Part shown: in pieces, positions 46,135 through 54,981 of the stretch
How the letters are laid out: each line of letters starts with the position of its first letter
Numbering within the stretch: the first letter of the stretch is position 1
DNA from: DAIODI01 sp046349255
GTDB taxonomy: Bacteria > Pseudomonadota > Alphaproteobacteria > Rhizobiales > Aestuariivirgaceae
Direction of reading: 5' to 3'
Assembly (NCBI GenBank): GCA_046349255.1
Contig: JAXMCR010000003.1
Coordinates: forward strand, 620,001-684,000
DNA length: 64,000 bases
Program-made: the position numbers and the translations under genes
Notes under the pieces: generated by a model
Seen by the model: the letters and a program-made list of their open reading frames with translations, nothing else
Database searches by the model: none
What the model was told of the DNA's origin: nothing

Positions 46135-47358
46135 ATGGCGGCCGAGACGATCGAAACGACGGTGGCGGTGGTGGGGGGTGGCCCAGCCGGGCTCGCGGCC
46201 GCTTGTCTCGCGCACGCGGCTGCGCAGGAGGCCGTGCTCGTCGCGCCGGCCTCCGACGACAACGATCCGCGCACGGTGGCGCTGATGCAGCCCTCGATCC
46301 GCCTGCTCGCCGCGATCGGTGTGTGGCCCGGAAACTTGCGGGCCGTGTGCGCGCCGCTGCGGAAGCTCGCCCTCGTCGACGACACCGGCGGCCTGTTCGC
46401 GGCGCCGAACCTCACCTTCGATGCGCGCGAACTGTTCGGCGAGTCGAACGACGGGGAGACGGCGTTCGGCTGGAACGTGCCGGTGCCCGCGCTCATCCGC
46501 GCGCTCGAGGCGCAGGTCTCAGCGCTGGGTTTGCGCCGTATCGCGTCGCGCGCGGAGCGTCTGACGTATGCGGACGGCCGCGCCGTGATCGAGGCCAAGA
46601 CGGGCGAGCGCATCGCGGCGAAGGCGGTGATCGCCGCCGACGGGTCGGGCTCGCGGCTGCGGGCCGCGGCCGGCATCTCGGCGACCGAGTGGTCGTACCG
46701 GCAGTCCGCGATCGCCACGTCGTTCAGCCACTCGATGCCGCACGACGGCGTCTCGACCGAGTACCACAAGCCGGGCGGTCCGTTCACGACGGTGCCGCTG
46801 CCCGGCAACCGCTCGAGCCTCGTCTGGATGGAGCGGCCGGAGCGCGTTCAGGCGCTGATGGCGCTTGCGGACGACGCCTTCGCGGCGGCGATCCAGACCG
46901 AACTCCATGGCGCGCTCGGCCGGGTGAGCGAACCGGGGTCGCGCCGCGCGTTCCCGATGTGCGGGCTCAGCGCACTCACGTTCGCCAAGGCACGCGTGTT
47001 CCTCGTCGGCGAGGCCGCGCACGTGGTGCCGCCGATCGGTGCGCAGGGGCTCAACATGTCGCTCAGGGACGCCGCCCTCGCGGCCGAGCTGATCGGCGAT
47101 GCGCGGGCGTTCGGCGACGACCCGGGCGCGCAGAAGGTGATGGCCGAGTACGACCGTCGCCGCCGCAGGGACGTCCTGCCGCGGCAGGCGATCGTCGACG
47201 TGATGAACCGCTCGATCCTCTCAGGCATGGCGCCGTTCGCGCTGGCGCGGGCCGCAGGGCTCTCGGCCCTCTCCATGCTGCCGCCGCTGCGGCGCTACGC
47301 AATGCAGGTCGGCATCGGCGGCGCGGAGCAGGACCTCCCGCGCCTGATGCGGGCGTAA
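46135..47358 (+). CDS. UbiH/COQ6-family FAD monooxygenase
   Basis: This 407-residue flavoprotein has the N-terminal FAD motif VAVVGGGPAGLAAACLAHA, the mid-region DG motif (AAKAVIAADGSGSRLR) and the second FAD motif GEAAHVVPPIGAQGLNMSLRD. The last is characteristic of UbiH/UbiF/COQ6 hydroxylases of ubiquinone biosynthesis. Which ring position it hydroxylates cannot be told, and other aromatic substrates are possible. The ATG at 46135 follows a GGAGAGG site. It is divergent from the DUF2182 gene. Confidence 0.88.
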   Translation: MAAETIETTVAVVGGGPAGLAAACLAHAAAQEAVLVAPASDDNDPRTVALMQPSIRLLAAIGVWPGNLRAVCAPLRKLALVDDTGGLFAAPNLTFDARELFGESNDGETAFGWNVPVPALIRALEAQVSALGLRRIASRAERLTYADGRAVIEAKTGERIAAKAVIAADGSGSRLRAAAGISATEWSYRQSAIATSFSHSMPHDGVSTEYHKPGGPFTTVPLPGNRSSLVWMERPERVQALMALADDAFAAAIQTELHGALGRVSEPGSRRAFPMCGLSALTFAKARVFLVGEAAHVVPPIGAQGLNMSLRDAALAAELIGDARAFGDDPGAQKVMAEYDRRRRRDVLPRQAIVDVMNRSILSGMAPFALARAAGLSALSMLPPLRRYAMQVGIGGAEQDLPRLMRA

Positions 47359-47365
47359 GCGCCGC

Positions 47366-48244
47366 TCAAGCGCTGCGCTCGCGCAGCAGCGACGGCGCCT
47401 GCGCGACCGCGAGGCCCGCGAGGATGAGCGCGCCGCCGAGGAAGAAGTAGGCGCCCAGCGGCTCGCCGAGGACCCACCAGCCGGCAAGCGCGGCGACCAG
47501 CGGCTGGGCGTAGAGGAAAAGTCCCGCAACCGCCTTCTTCATGTGGGCGACGCCGTAGTTCCAGAACACCACCGCGAGAACCGAGCCGAAGATCGCGAGG
47601 AACACGACGGCGAGGATTCCTTCGACGCCGAGTGCGGCCGCGCGGTGGAAGAACCCTTCGCGCATGAAGGCGACGGCCGGAACCGCAGAGACGACGAGGC
47701 TCAGGAGCGACACCTCGAGACTGCCGCGGCGGGCTGCAACCGGCGCGATCACCACCGTGTAGAAGCCCCATCCCATCGTCGAAGCGGTGACGAGCGCGAG
47801 GTGGAACGGCGAGACGATGCTGGTCGTGTCGAACCCCGCCGACAAAAACAGCACCGCGGTGCCGGCGAGCGCCAGCGCAAAGCCGACGTAGAGCGGAAGG
47901 CCGGGGCGTTCTCCCGCGAGCACGGCCGCGAACAAGGCGATGAAGATCGGCTCGAGCCCGTAGATCACGCCGGTCCACGAGGCGGGCGTGCCCTCGATGC
48001 CGTAGATCGACAGGAGCTGGTAGCCGACATTGCCGATGAGCGAGGCAGCGAGCACCCGCATCCACTCGGCGCGCGTCAGCGCCGGCACGCCTGTCCACAT
48101 GAGCACGAGGCCTGCAAGCAGGCCAGAGAGCAGCGTGCGGTAGATGACGACGTCGGCGGTTGGGCCGTTGAGCACGAGCTCGCGCAGCGCGACCGGCACG
48201 AGGCCCCACACGACGACCGCAAACAGCAAGGCCGCAACGGGCAT
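47366..48244 (-). CDS. EamA/DMT-family transporter
   Basis: This 292-residue protein has ten predicted membrane helices in two EamA repeats. The first spans about residues 3-135 and ends FALALAGTAVLFLSAGF; the second spans about 150-280 and ends FLGGALILAGLAVAQ. Members export amino acids, nucleosides or other metabolites. The substrate is unknown. It converges on the monooxygenase gene with 7 bases between. Confidence 0.9.
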   Translation of the reverse strand: MPVAALLFAVVVWGLVPVALRELVLNGPTADVVIYRTLLSGLLAGLVLMWTGVPALTRAEWMRVLAASLIGNVGYQLLSIYGIEGTPASWTGVIYGLEPIFIALFAAVLAGERPGLPLYVGFALALAGTAVLFLSAGFDTTSIVSPFHLALVTASTMGWGFYTVVIAPVAARRGSLEVSLLSLVVSAVPAVAFMREGFFHRAAALGVEGILAVVFLAIFGSVLAVVFWNYGVAHMKKAVAGLFLYAQPLVAALAGWWVLGEPLGAYFFLGGALILAGLAVAQAPSLLRERSA

Positions 48245-48407
48245 CGCGCTCCCCTTACCAAGTGTCGGCCCGAGGGGTATCGGGTGAGGCAGGCGGTCGT
48301 CAATCCGTGGCTGACGACCGCCCAGGTTTTACGCGAACGTACTGCCCACGGAACGTCAGACGAGGAGAACGTCGGAGGCGTCGAAATCGGCCATTGCCGC
48401 TGCGAGC

Positions 48408-49247
48408 CTATCGACGTTTGCCTCGCAACGGCTTTGCCTCACTCCGTAGACGCCGTCTTTCGATGCCCGCGACAAACCTTCGTTCCTCATTGACGATCAT
48501 GTCCCAAAGTTTGCGATGAAAAGCGTATCCCCAGCTGATCGGAATAGTCTTCGGAAACACGATCCAGCCAGACAATCCCTCAGGCGTCTCCCAGTTACAT
48601 TCCTCGTCTTCAGGAATCATGCACCGCATCGCCTCAAAGGCAATTCCGATAGCCCCCGTCCAGACGTCGGCATAGAAAGCCCGTGTCGTCACCTTTCCGC
48701 GCTTTTGCACAGTCATGACGCACTTCCAGTACGGATGATTCGATTTATCCCAGACCTCCCGTGGTACGACTTCGGGCATCGTCACAGTGAAATGAAGGTG
48801 TTGCCGACGCTTCCTGTTGCGGAGTTTCAGAGAATACACAGGCACAGCCTTGCTGGGCTCCTGCCGATCTTTCTGCCTTGCAGCCAGTTCTCCACGCATT
48901 CTCAGGTGATCTTCGTGATTTCCGCTCGACGGGACGAGATTCGGGAAAATTCGCCAACTTGCGATACCATCAGGCGTCTCCCAGTCCTGCTCCTCACCAG
49001 AAGGGATCAGACGCCGCATGCCCTCAGCCGCGCCCGTAAAGCTATCCAGCCAAGTAGCCCCGTAGGCACTCTTCGAGACCGTTTTGCGATTGTACCGCAT
49101 TGAATAGCAGCAAATCCAAAACGCATACTTATCGGCTACTTCCGAGGCCACGGGAGCAGGCTTTGGCATGTACAGCTTGAATTGAATCGACTGCTTCTTC
49201 TTCCTGTTACGCAACTTCAGCGTATAGACTGATGAATCGCCATTCAT
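48408..49247 (-). CDS. Unknown protein with two tandem copies of one domain
   Basis: This 279-residue protein consists of two related halves set 130 residues apart: residues 7 to about 125 and 137 to about 255. Matching stretches are VYTLKLRNRKKKQ with VYSLKLRNRKRRQ, RRLIPSGEEQDWETPDGIAS with RCMIPEDEECNWETPEGLSG, and WRIFPNLVP with WIVFPKTIP. The C-terminus is very basic. There is no signal peptide or membrane helix. The pattern faintly recalls DUF6968, but I cannot assign a family with confidence. The gene is AT-rich for this genome (26 of 60 bases are G or C in 49081-49140), a sign of transfer. Confidence 0.7.
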   Translation of the reverse strand: MNGDSSVYTLKLRNRKKKQSIQFKLYMPKPAPVASEVADKYAFWICCYSMRYNRKTVSKSAYGATWLDSFTGAAEGMRRLIPSGEEQDWETPDGIASWRIFPNLVPSSGNHEDHLRMRGELAARQKDRQEPSKAVPVYSLKLRNRKRRQHLHFTVTMPEVVPREVWDKSNHPYWKCVMTVQKRGKVTTRAFYADVWTGAIGIAFEAMRCMIPEDEECNWETPEGLSGWIVFPKTIPISWGYAFHRKLWDMIVNEERRFVAGIERRRLRSEAKPLRGKRR

Positions 49248-49348
49248 GTCGTTACCGCCTCCTGCAACTCAATCTCCGTACCTGAAGGGTTGTCGATGCG
49301 AGCGGCGCGCGAGGCGTTGCCCGGACTCGCGCCTGCGGAGGTTGACGC

Positions 49349-49687
49349 CTAGCCAAAGATTGCCGCCCACAGGAACAGCGCGACCGCGACAGCTCCGGCG
49401 GCGACGCGGCTTTGGCTCAGCGCGTTGTCGAAGCGCTCGGTCTGCCGGGGTGTGTCGAAGCTTCCGCCGCAGAGGAGAAGGAAGCACTCCGCGTAGGTGA
49501 GATGCGCCGCCTCCCGCCAGACGCGCAACGCGAGCCCGAGCACGGCCACCACCGCGCCGCCGATCACGAGATAAAAGGCGAGATCCTCCGCCGTCCCGAC
49601 GAACAGTCCCTGCCCGAGGATGAACAGGGCCACGAGGACGAAGGCCCAAAGCAGTCCCTCCGCCAGCCAGTACGTCTGCTTGCGCAC
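49349..49687 (-). CDS. Small membrane protein of unknown function
   Basis: This 112-residue protein has three hydrophobic segments (about residues 9-28, 33-55 and 92-111). I recognise no family. The start is taken as the GTG at 49685-49687 with GGAGG just upstream; a longer reading in the same frame would prepend a polar, low-complexity stretch that does not look coding. It stands 101 bases upstream of the duplicated-domain gene on the same strand. Confidence 0.55.
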   Translation of the reverse strand: MRKQTYWLAEGLLWAFVLVALFILGQGLFVGTAEDLAFYLVIGGAVVAVLGLALRVWREAAHLTYAECFLLLCGGSFDTPRQTERFDNALSQSRVAAGAVAVALFLWAAIFG

Positions 49688-50058
49688 GCCGCCTCCGTCC
49701 ACCCTTGCAAGTTGCAAGATTGCATCTGTGCACGCCGAGAAACAACTGCTTGCAGAATCGTTTTCACTCAAATGCGACTGATTCGTTTTTTGCCGATGTT
49801 GCAAATCGGCAACCACAGGGGCCAACGTTTGAGTCATACTCCACAAACCCGTTGGGGAATGGGGAGATTGAGGTGGGGGGCCGCTCGGGAAGCGGCCCTT
49901 CTCTTTTTGGCCCGCGCCACCTCACCCTTCACGAAGCCACACCAGACAATCCGCCTGTTTCACCGTCTGGATTCGTTCCAGACTGGACCGCCGTCGGCTT
50001 GACCCGGAACGCCTCCACGGGATACCCGAGTGGCGCAGTCGGAAAAGGAGCGAGCGGC
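49688..50058. other. 371-base divergent intergenic stretch with an orphan terminator
   Basis: Between the small membrane-protein gene (minus strand) and the exported-protein gene (plus strand) there is no convincing reading frame. The only strong signal is the plus-strand terminator-like hairpin at 49878-49908. The presence of a terminator ahead of the first plus-strand gene means that a short transcript probably ends there. Confidence 0.5.
49878..49908 (+). terminator. Intrinsic terminator without an upstream gene
   Basis: GGGCCGCT (49878-49885) and AGCGGCCC (49891-49898) form a perfect eight-base-pair stem with the loop CGGGA. TTCTCTTTTT follows (49899-49908). This is a classical Rho-independent terminator on the plus strand, yet no plus-strand gene ends upstream; the nearest plus-strand gene starts at 50059. 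It may end a small RNA or work as an attenuator of the following operon. Confidence 0.75.
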
Positions 50059-50904
50059 ATGAGCGACGATGTGTTGAGGGTCTGGACGAAGGCGGGCGTG
50101 GTGCTGGTCGCCGCCGGCGCGATGGCCGTTGCCGCCCCGGCCCTCCAGTCCCAGGCGGCAGCCGCCGCCCGTATCGTCGTCGCGGCGGCGCAGGCGGGCG
50201 AAGGGGGCGAGGGCGGCGAAGGCGCAAAGCCCTCCGGAACAGCCGCAGCCGATCCGCTCGCCGGCGCGCCCCCGGACGTGGCGCTCGCGGTGAACCTCGG
50301 CCTGATCCGCGGGCATTTGAGGGCGGCGGAGGAACTCGTCGCCGCCGGCAACTTCAAGGACGCCGTCCCGCACGTGCATCACCCGATCGAGGAGATCTAC
50401 GACGGCATCAAGGGTGATCTCGCCAAGCGCAACATCGCGCCCTTCGAAGACAAGCTCGACGCCCTGATGAAGGCGATCGAAGCGCAGGACGCAGCGGCGT
50501 TCGCGCAAGGCCTCAAGGCGGCGCGCGCAGCACTCGATGCGGCGCAGGAGACCATCCCGGGCCGCGAGACACTCGGCTTCCAGCTGGCGAACGGCCTCTA
50601 CCTCCTCAAGTCGGCGGTGCCGGAGTACGGCGAGTCGATCGCCGACGGGTCGATCAAGAACGTGGTCGAGTACCAGGACGCGCGCGGCTTCATCCAGGAG
50701 GCGACGCTCGTGTTCACCGGCGCGCTGCCGGCGCTGAAGGCGAAGGACGCCCAGGCGGCAAGCGACATCCAGCGCGCACTCGACACGCTGAACGCGGCAA
50801 CGCCGACGATCGCCCCGCCGGAGAAGCCGATCAAGTCGGCCGGCGCGGTGATGGGCCTCACCTCCCTCGTCGAGCTCGCCGTCGGCAGCCACAGCGGGGA
50901 CTGA
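50059..50904 (+). CDS. Exported alpha-helical protein of unknown function
   Basis: This 281-residue protein has an N-terminal hydrophobic segment (about residues 12-36) that looks like a signal peptide. A low-complexity Gly/Glu stretch (GEGGEGGEGAKP) follows. The rest is Ala-rich and helical, with a histidine cluster (HVHHPIEEIYDGIKGDL) that could bind metal. I recognise no family. It is 13 bases upstream of the peroxidase gene and 45 bases further from a PKHD dioxygenase chain of genes, so a redox or iron-related role in the periplasm is a contextual guess. The ATG at 50059 follows a GGAGCGAG site. Confidence 0.7.
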   Translation: MSDDVLRVWTKAGVVLVAAGAMAVAAPALQSQAAAAARIVVAAAQAGEGGEGGEGAKPSGTAAADPLAGAPPDVALAVNLGLIRGHLRAAEELVAAGNFKDAVPHVHHPIEEIYDGIKGDLAKRNIAPFEDKLDALMKAIEAQDAAAFAQGLKAARAALDAAQETIPGRETLGFQLANGLYLLKSAVPEYGESIADGSIKNVVEYQDARGFIQEATLVFTGALPALKAKDAQAASDIQRALDTLNAATPTIAPPEKPIKSAGAVMGLTSLVELAVGSHSGD

Positions 50905-50917
50905 CGGACGCTCCGCC

Positions 50918-52183
50918 GTGCGCGCACTCCTGTTCCTTGCGGCGTTCCTCGGCGGCTGCGGTCTTGCGATCGCCGGCGAGGCGCCGTTCGTGCGCCCGAC
51001 AGCGATCCCCTACCCGGCCGACAACCCCTACTCGCCGGAGAAACTGGCGCTCGGCCAGAAGCTCTTCTTCGACAATCGACTGTCGCGCAGCGAGACGATC
51101 GCCTGCGCCTCCTGCCACCAGCCGCAGCACGCCTTCGGCGACAGCGTGGCGGGCAGCGTGGGCGAGGCGGGCACGCCGCTTCCGCGGAACTCGCCGGCGC
51201 TGTGGGACCTTGCGTGGGGAAAGGCGTTCTTCTGGGACGGCCGCGCCGCCTCGCTCGAAGAGCAGGCCCACGGGCCGTTCACGAGCGCCAAGGAGATGAA
51301 CATGGACGCGCCGAGCCTCGAGGCGCGCCTCAAGACCGACGGCGACCTGCGGCTCGCCTTCGCCGAGGCGTTTCCGGAAGACCCGCGACCGACGACGGAG
51401 AACGCGCTGAAGGCCGTTGCAACCTACGTGCGGTCGCTGGTGCCCGCGCCGAACCGCGTCGACCGGTGGGCGGCGGGTGACCACGCTGCGCTGACGGATC
51501 AGGAGAGGCAGGGCGCGGCGGTATTCTACGGCAAGGGCAACTGCGCGGCCTGTCATGCGGGTCCCTCGTTCACGGACTATTCGTTCCACGACATCGGCCT
51601 TGCCGACGCGGGCGATCCGGGACGCGGAAAGATCCTCGCGATGGCGGCGCTCGACCATGCCTTCAAGACGCCGTCGCTGCGCGGCATCGCCTCGTCAGCG
51701 CCCTATATGCACGATGGCTCGCTTCCCGATCTCGAGACCGTGGTGCGCCACTACGAAACAGGCGTGACGCCGCGATCGACCGTGTCGAGCGAGATCCGGC
51801 ACGTGACGTTCACCGACGACGAGCGCAACGCGCTGGTGGCTTTCCTGAAGGCGGTCGGCGAAGGCGACGGATCGATCGACCCCCTGCCCCCGCTCGTCGA
51901 GGAGACGCCGCTGCCGCCTGCCGTCGCCACCTCCGAGATCGCACAGAAGGGCAAGGCGTTCGCGCCGTTGCACGTGTCGCTGAAGGAGGGCGCGACGCTG
52001 ACGGTGAAGAACGACGACACGGTGGACCACACCGTGCGCATTCACGACGCAGGGGTGGATTTCTCGTCGGGGACGATGGCGCCCGGCCAGGACGCGCGCA
52101 TCACGTTTGACAAGCCCGGCCGCTACCGGGCCTTCTGCGGCATCCATCCGCAGATGGAACTCGTGATCGACGTGGAGAAGTGA
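50918..52183 (+). CDS. Dihaem cytochrome c peroxidase fused to a cupredoxin domain
   Basis: This 421-residue protein has a signal peptide (possibly a lipoprotein signal, LGGC at 11-14). The CCP/MauG-type dihaem domain has two haem c motifs, C63-x2-C66-H67 (CASCH) and C209-x2-C212-H213 (CAACH). From about residue 335 to the end there is a plastocyanin-like domain with likely copper ligands in HTVRIH and FCGIHPQMEL (His, Cys, His, Met). The copper domain may pass electrons to the haem domain for peroxide reduction, or the protein may oxidise a partner as MauG does. The start is GTG, 13 bases after the exported-protein gene and 7 bases before the PKHD gene. Confidence 0.88.
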   Translation: MRALLFLAAFLGGCGLAIAGEAPFVRPTAIPYPADNPYSPEKLALGQKLFFDNRLSRSETIACASCHQPQHAFGDSVAGSVGEAGTPLPRNSPALWDLAWGKAFFWDGRAASLEEQAHGPFTSAKEMNMDAPSLEARLKTDGDLRLAFAEAFPEDPRPTTENALKAVATYVRSLVPAPNRVDRWAAGDHAALTDQERQGAAVFYGKGNCAACHAGPSFTDYSFHDIGLADAGDPGRGKILAMAALDHAFKTPSLRGIASSAPYMHDGSLPDLETVVRHYETGVTPRSTVSSEIRHVTFTDDERNALVAFLKAVGEGDGSIDPLPPLVEETPLPPAVATSEIAQKGKAFAPLHVSLKEGATLTVKNDDTVDHTVRIHDAGVDFSSGTMAPGQDARITFDKPGRYRAFCGIHPQMELVIDVEK

Positions 52184-52190
52184 CCGAGAG

Positions 52191-52850
52191 ATGTTCCTGC
52201 GCATCGCGGACGCCCTGACCGAGACCCAGGTCGACTCGATCGTCGAGCGATTGTCCGTGCCCGGACTGTTCGAGGACGGCGCCTCGACCGCCGGCTGGCA
52301 TGCGCGCGCGGTGAAGCACAACGAGCAGGCCCGCACCGATACGCTGACGGAAGCGCTTGCGGCGGAAGTGACGGCGGCGCTGCTGGCGCATCCCGTATTC
52401 GCCTCCGCGGCACGGCCGAAGAAGTTCGTCCGTGTGCTGTTCTCGCGCTATCGCCCCGGCATGGCCTACGGCACGCACGTCGACGACGCGCTGATGGACG
52501 GCGAGCGCACCGATCTTTCGTTCACGCTGTTCCTCTCCGACCCCGCGACCTACGAGGGCGGCGCGCTGATCGTCGAGGAACCGTTCGGCGATCGCCGCAT
52601 CCGTCTGAACCGCGGCGAACTGATCCTCTACCCGTCGGGCTCGCTCCATCGCGTCGAGCCGGTCGCGCGCGGCGAACGCCTCGCCGTCGTGGGCTGGGTG
52701 CGCAGCGTCGTGCGCGATGCCGAGGCGCGCGAGATGCTGTTCGACCTTGATCAAGCGGTGGCGGCGGCACGCACGCCCGATGGTGCGTCGCGCGTGCTCG
52801 ACCTGCTGCTCAAGACGCGCGCCAACCTACTGCGGCGCTGGGCGGAGTGA
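52191..52850 (+). CDS. Fe(II)/2-oxoglutarate-dependent PKHD-type dioxygenase (PiuC-like)
   Basis: This 219-residue protein is a PKHD-type hydroxylase. The iron ligands are H96 and D98 (YGTHVDDAL) and H153 (SGSLHRVEPV), with a later arginine (GERLAVVGWVRS region) for 2-oxoglutarate. The DLSFTLFLSDPATYEGGAL segment is typical. Family members named PiuC or YbiX accompany iron-siderophore receptors; no receptor gene is here. It is 7 bases after the peroxidase gene and closes the three-gene operon. Confidence 0.9.
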   Translation: MFLRIADALTETQVDSIVERLSVPGLFEDGASTAGWHARAVKHNEQARTDTLTEALAAEVTAALLAHPVFASAARPKKFVRVLFSRYRPGMAYGTHVDDALMDGERTDLSFTLFLSDPATYEGGALIVEEPFGDRRIRLNRGELILYPSGSLHRVEPVARGERLAVVGWVRSVVRDAEAREMLFDLDQAVAAARTPDGASRVLDLLLKTRANLLRRWAE

Positions 52851-52858
52851 AGAGCGCC

Positions 52859-53806
52859 CTAGGGCGTCAGGCCGTGGCCGATCGCCCAGATCAGCATGGG
52901 AATCGTGAGCGCCGACAGGATCGTGGTGATCAGGATCGCGCCTGACGCGCCCTCGATCCACGACTGGTACTGGTTGGCGAGGATATAGGCGTTCGACGCG
53001 GTCGGCAGCGCCGCCATCATCAGCGCCACGTGCAGCCACAGCGGATCGAGGTTGGGCACGAGCGACAGCAGGGCGAGCGCGGCGAGGGGCTGGAGCACGA
53101 GCTTCGCCACCGTGATCAGCATCAGCGGGGGACCAAAGCTTTCGAGCCGCCGCATCCCGACCGTCACGCCGAGCGCAAACAGCGCTCCGGGGCCGGCCGC
53201 CTTCGCGAGCATGCCGAGGAACGTCGCCACCGCTTCGGGCGGTGAGATGCGCAATCCCGACGCGAGCACGCCCAAAACGGTCGCCACGATGAACGGGTGC
53301 GTGACGATCGCCCGCACGCTCTGCCAGACGAGCGACGGCACGCTGCGGCCCTCGCGGTGGCCGAGCGTCGCAAGCATCGGTGTCAGCGTGAATTGCAATG
53401 CGCAGTCGAAGCAGAAGACGAGCGCGGCCGGCACCGCTGCCGCCGGGCCGAAGAACGCCACCGCCAGCGGCAGTCCCATGTACCCGACGTTGCCGAAGCT
53501 TGCCGAGGTGCCCTGGATCGCCGCGACCCTGACCGCGGTGCGCCACGCCAGCACGGAGACGGCGAACACGCCGAGGAACGAGGTTGACGTCGCCGCCGAC
53601 GTCGCGAGCACGAAGCGCCACTCGGCGAGCTTCTCGAAGGGTGCGGCGGCGACGGTCAGGAAGATCAGCGCAGGCAGCGCGAACCAGACGATGAAGATCG
53701 AGAGCCACGCGAGCCCCGTTTCGGGCAGCTTGAACACGCGCGCGGCGATGTAGCCGCAGGCGATGATGGCGAAGAACGGGAAGGCGAGCGAGAGGACGGT
53801 GAGCAT
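52859..53806 (-). CDS. AEC-family permease (auxin efflux carrier type)
   Basis: This 315-residue protein has about ten membrane helices in the AEC/PIN pattern. Typical stretches are FFAIIACGYIAARVF near the start, NVGYMGLPLAVAFFG and ALMMAALPTASNAYILANQY near the end. Bacterial members move dicarboxylates such as malate or malonate, or other anions. The substrate is unknown. It is convergent with the PKHD gene and divergent from the malyl-CoA lyase-like gene, with which it might share a C4-acid theme. Confidence 0.88.
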   Translation of the reverse strand: MLTVLSLAFPFFAIIACGYIAARVFKLPETGLAWLSIFIVWFALPALIFLTVAAAPFEKLAEWRFVLATSAATSTSFLGVFAVSVLAWRTAVRVAAIQGTSASFGNVGYMGLPLAVAFFGPAAAVPAALVFCFDCALQFTLTPMLATLGHREGRSVPSLVWQSVRAIVTHPFIVATVLGVLASGLRISPPEAVATFLGMLAKAAGPGALFALGVTVGMRRLESFGPPLMLITVAKLVLQPLAALALLSLVPNLDPLWLHVALMMAALPTASNAYILANQYQSWIEGASGAILITTILSALTIPMLIWAIGHGLTP

Positions 53807-53926
53807 CGTCCCTTCCCGTTAACCGCGCCGGCCCCTCGCCGCAACCCGGTCGTCCGTCGCACTTTCCGCGGTTTCCGCTCGGTGGCATAACGGCCGCGAC
53901 CGAAGACGCCCGTGCCTGGAGCCGCC

Positions 53927-54976
53927 ATGACCGAGAAACTCCCTTCCCGCTTCTACCGCCCGCTGGCGCTCGGCGCGCCCGAACCCTATCGCGAGCTTCC
54001 GGTGAAGCTCGAGCGGATGATCCACTTCTTCCCGCCGCACATCGAGAAGGTGCGGGCGAAGCTCAAGGAGACGATCGCCGAGGTGGACGTGATCCTCGGC
54101 AACCTCGAGGATGCGATTCCGATCGACCAGAAGGACGCCGCGCGCGACGGCTTCATCGCCGCCGTGAAGGCGAACGAGTTCGGCGAGACCGGTGTGTGGA
54201 CGCGCGTGAACGCGCTGAACTCGCCGTGGTTTCTCGACGACGTGACGAAGGTGGTGGGCGAGGTCGGCGACAAGCTCGACTGCGTGATGCTGCCCAAGGT
54301 CGAGGGCCCCTGGGACATCCACTACCTCGACCAGCTGCTGGCGCAGCTCGAGGCGAAGCACGGCCTGAAGAAGCCGATCCTCATTCACGCGATCCTCGAA
54401 ACGGCGGAAGGGGTGAAGAACGTCGAGGCGATCGCGCAGTCCTCCCCACGCATGCATGGGATGAGCCTCGGGCCGGCCGACCTCGCAGCCTCGCGCGCCA
54501 TGAAGACGACGCGCGTCGGCGGCGGCCATCCGGCCTACGGCGTGCTGGCCGATCCGACGGCGGACGGCGCGCCGCGCGCCTTCTTCCAGCAGGACCTCTG
54601 GCACTACACGGTGGGACGCATGGTGGATGCCTGCGCGGCAAACGGGCTCAAGGCGTTCTACGGGCCGTTCGGCGACTTCGCCGACAGCGCCGCCTGCGAG
54701 GCACAGTTCCGAAACGCGTTCCTGCAAGGCTGCCTCGGCGCCTGGACGTTGCACCCGAGCCAGATCGCGATCGCCCGAAAGGTGTTCTCGCCCGATCCGT
54801 CCGAGGTGGCGTTCGCCCGGCGGATCGTCGCGGCGATGCCCGATGGCGCCGGCGCGGTGATGATCGACGGCAAGATGCAGGACGACGCGACGTGGAAGCA
54901 GGCGAAGGTGATCGTCGACCTTGCGGACCGCGTCATCGCGCGCGATCCCTCGATGAAGGCCGTGCTGGGCGGCTGA
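53927..54976 (+). CDS. HpcH/HpaI aldolase/citrate lyase-family enzyme, malyl-CoA lyase-like
   Basis: This 349-residue CoA-ester lyase has the TIM-barrel of the citrate-lyase beta family. The motifs NLEDAIPIDQKDAARD, IHAILETAEGVKNVEAIA and MHGMSLGPADLAASR line up with malyl-CoA and beta-methylmalyl-CoA lyases (the Glu and Asp bind magnesium). The late HYTVGRMVDAC and LGAWTLHPSQIAIA also fit. The acyl substrate is not certain. The ATG at 53927 is preferred over a GTG at 53912. A ChaC-like gene follows after 5 bases. Confidence 0.87.
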   Translation: MTEKLPSRFYRPLALGAPEPYRELPVKLERMIHFFPPHIEKVRAKLKETIAEVDVILGNLEDAIPIDQKDAARDGFIAAVKANEFGETGVWTRVNALNSPWFLDDVTKVVGEVGDKLDCVMLPKVEGPWDIHYLDQLLAQLEAKHGLKKPILIHAILETAEGVKNVEAIAQSSPRMHGMSLGPADLAASRAMKTTRVGGGHPAYGVLADPTADGAPRAFFQQDLWHYTVGRMVDACAANGLKAFYGPFGDFADSAACEAQFRNAFLQGCLGAWTLHPSQIAIARKVFSPDPSEVAFARRIVAAMPDGAGAVMIDGKMQDDATWKQAKVIVDLADRVIARDPSMKAVLGG

Positions 54977-54981
54977 ACGCG

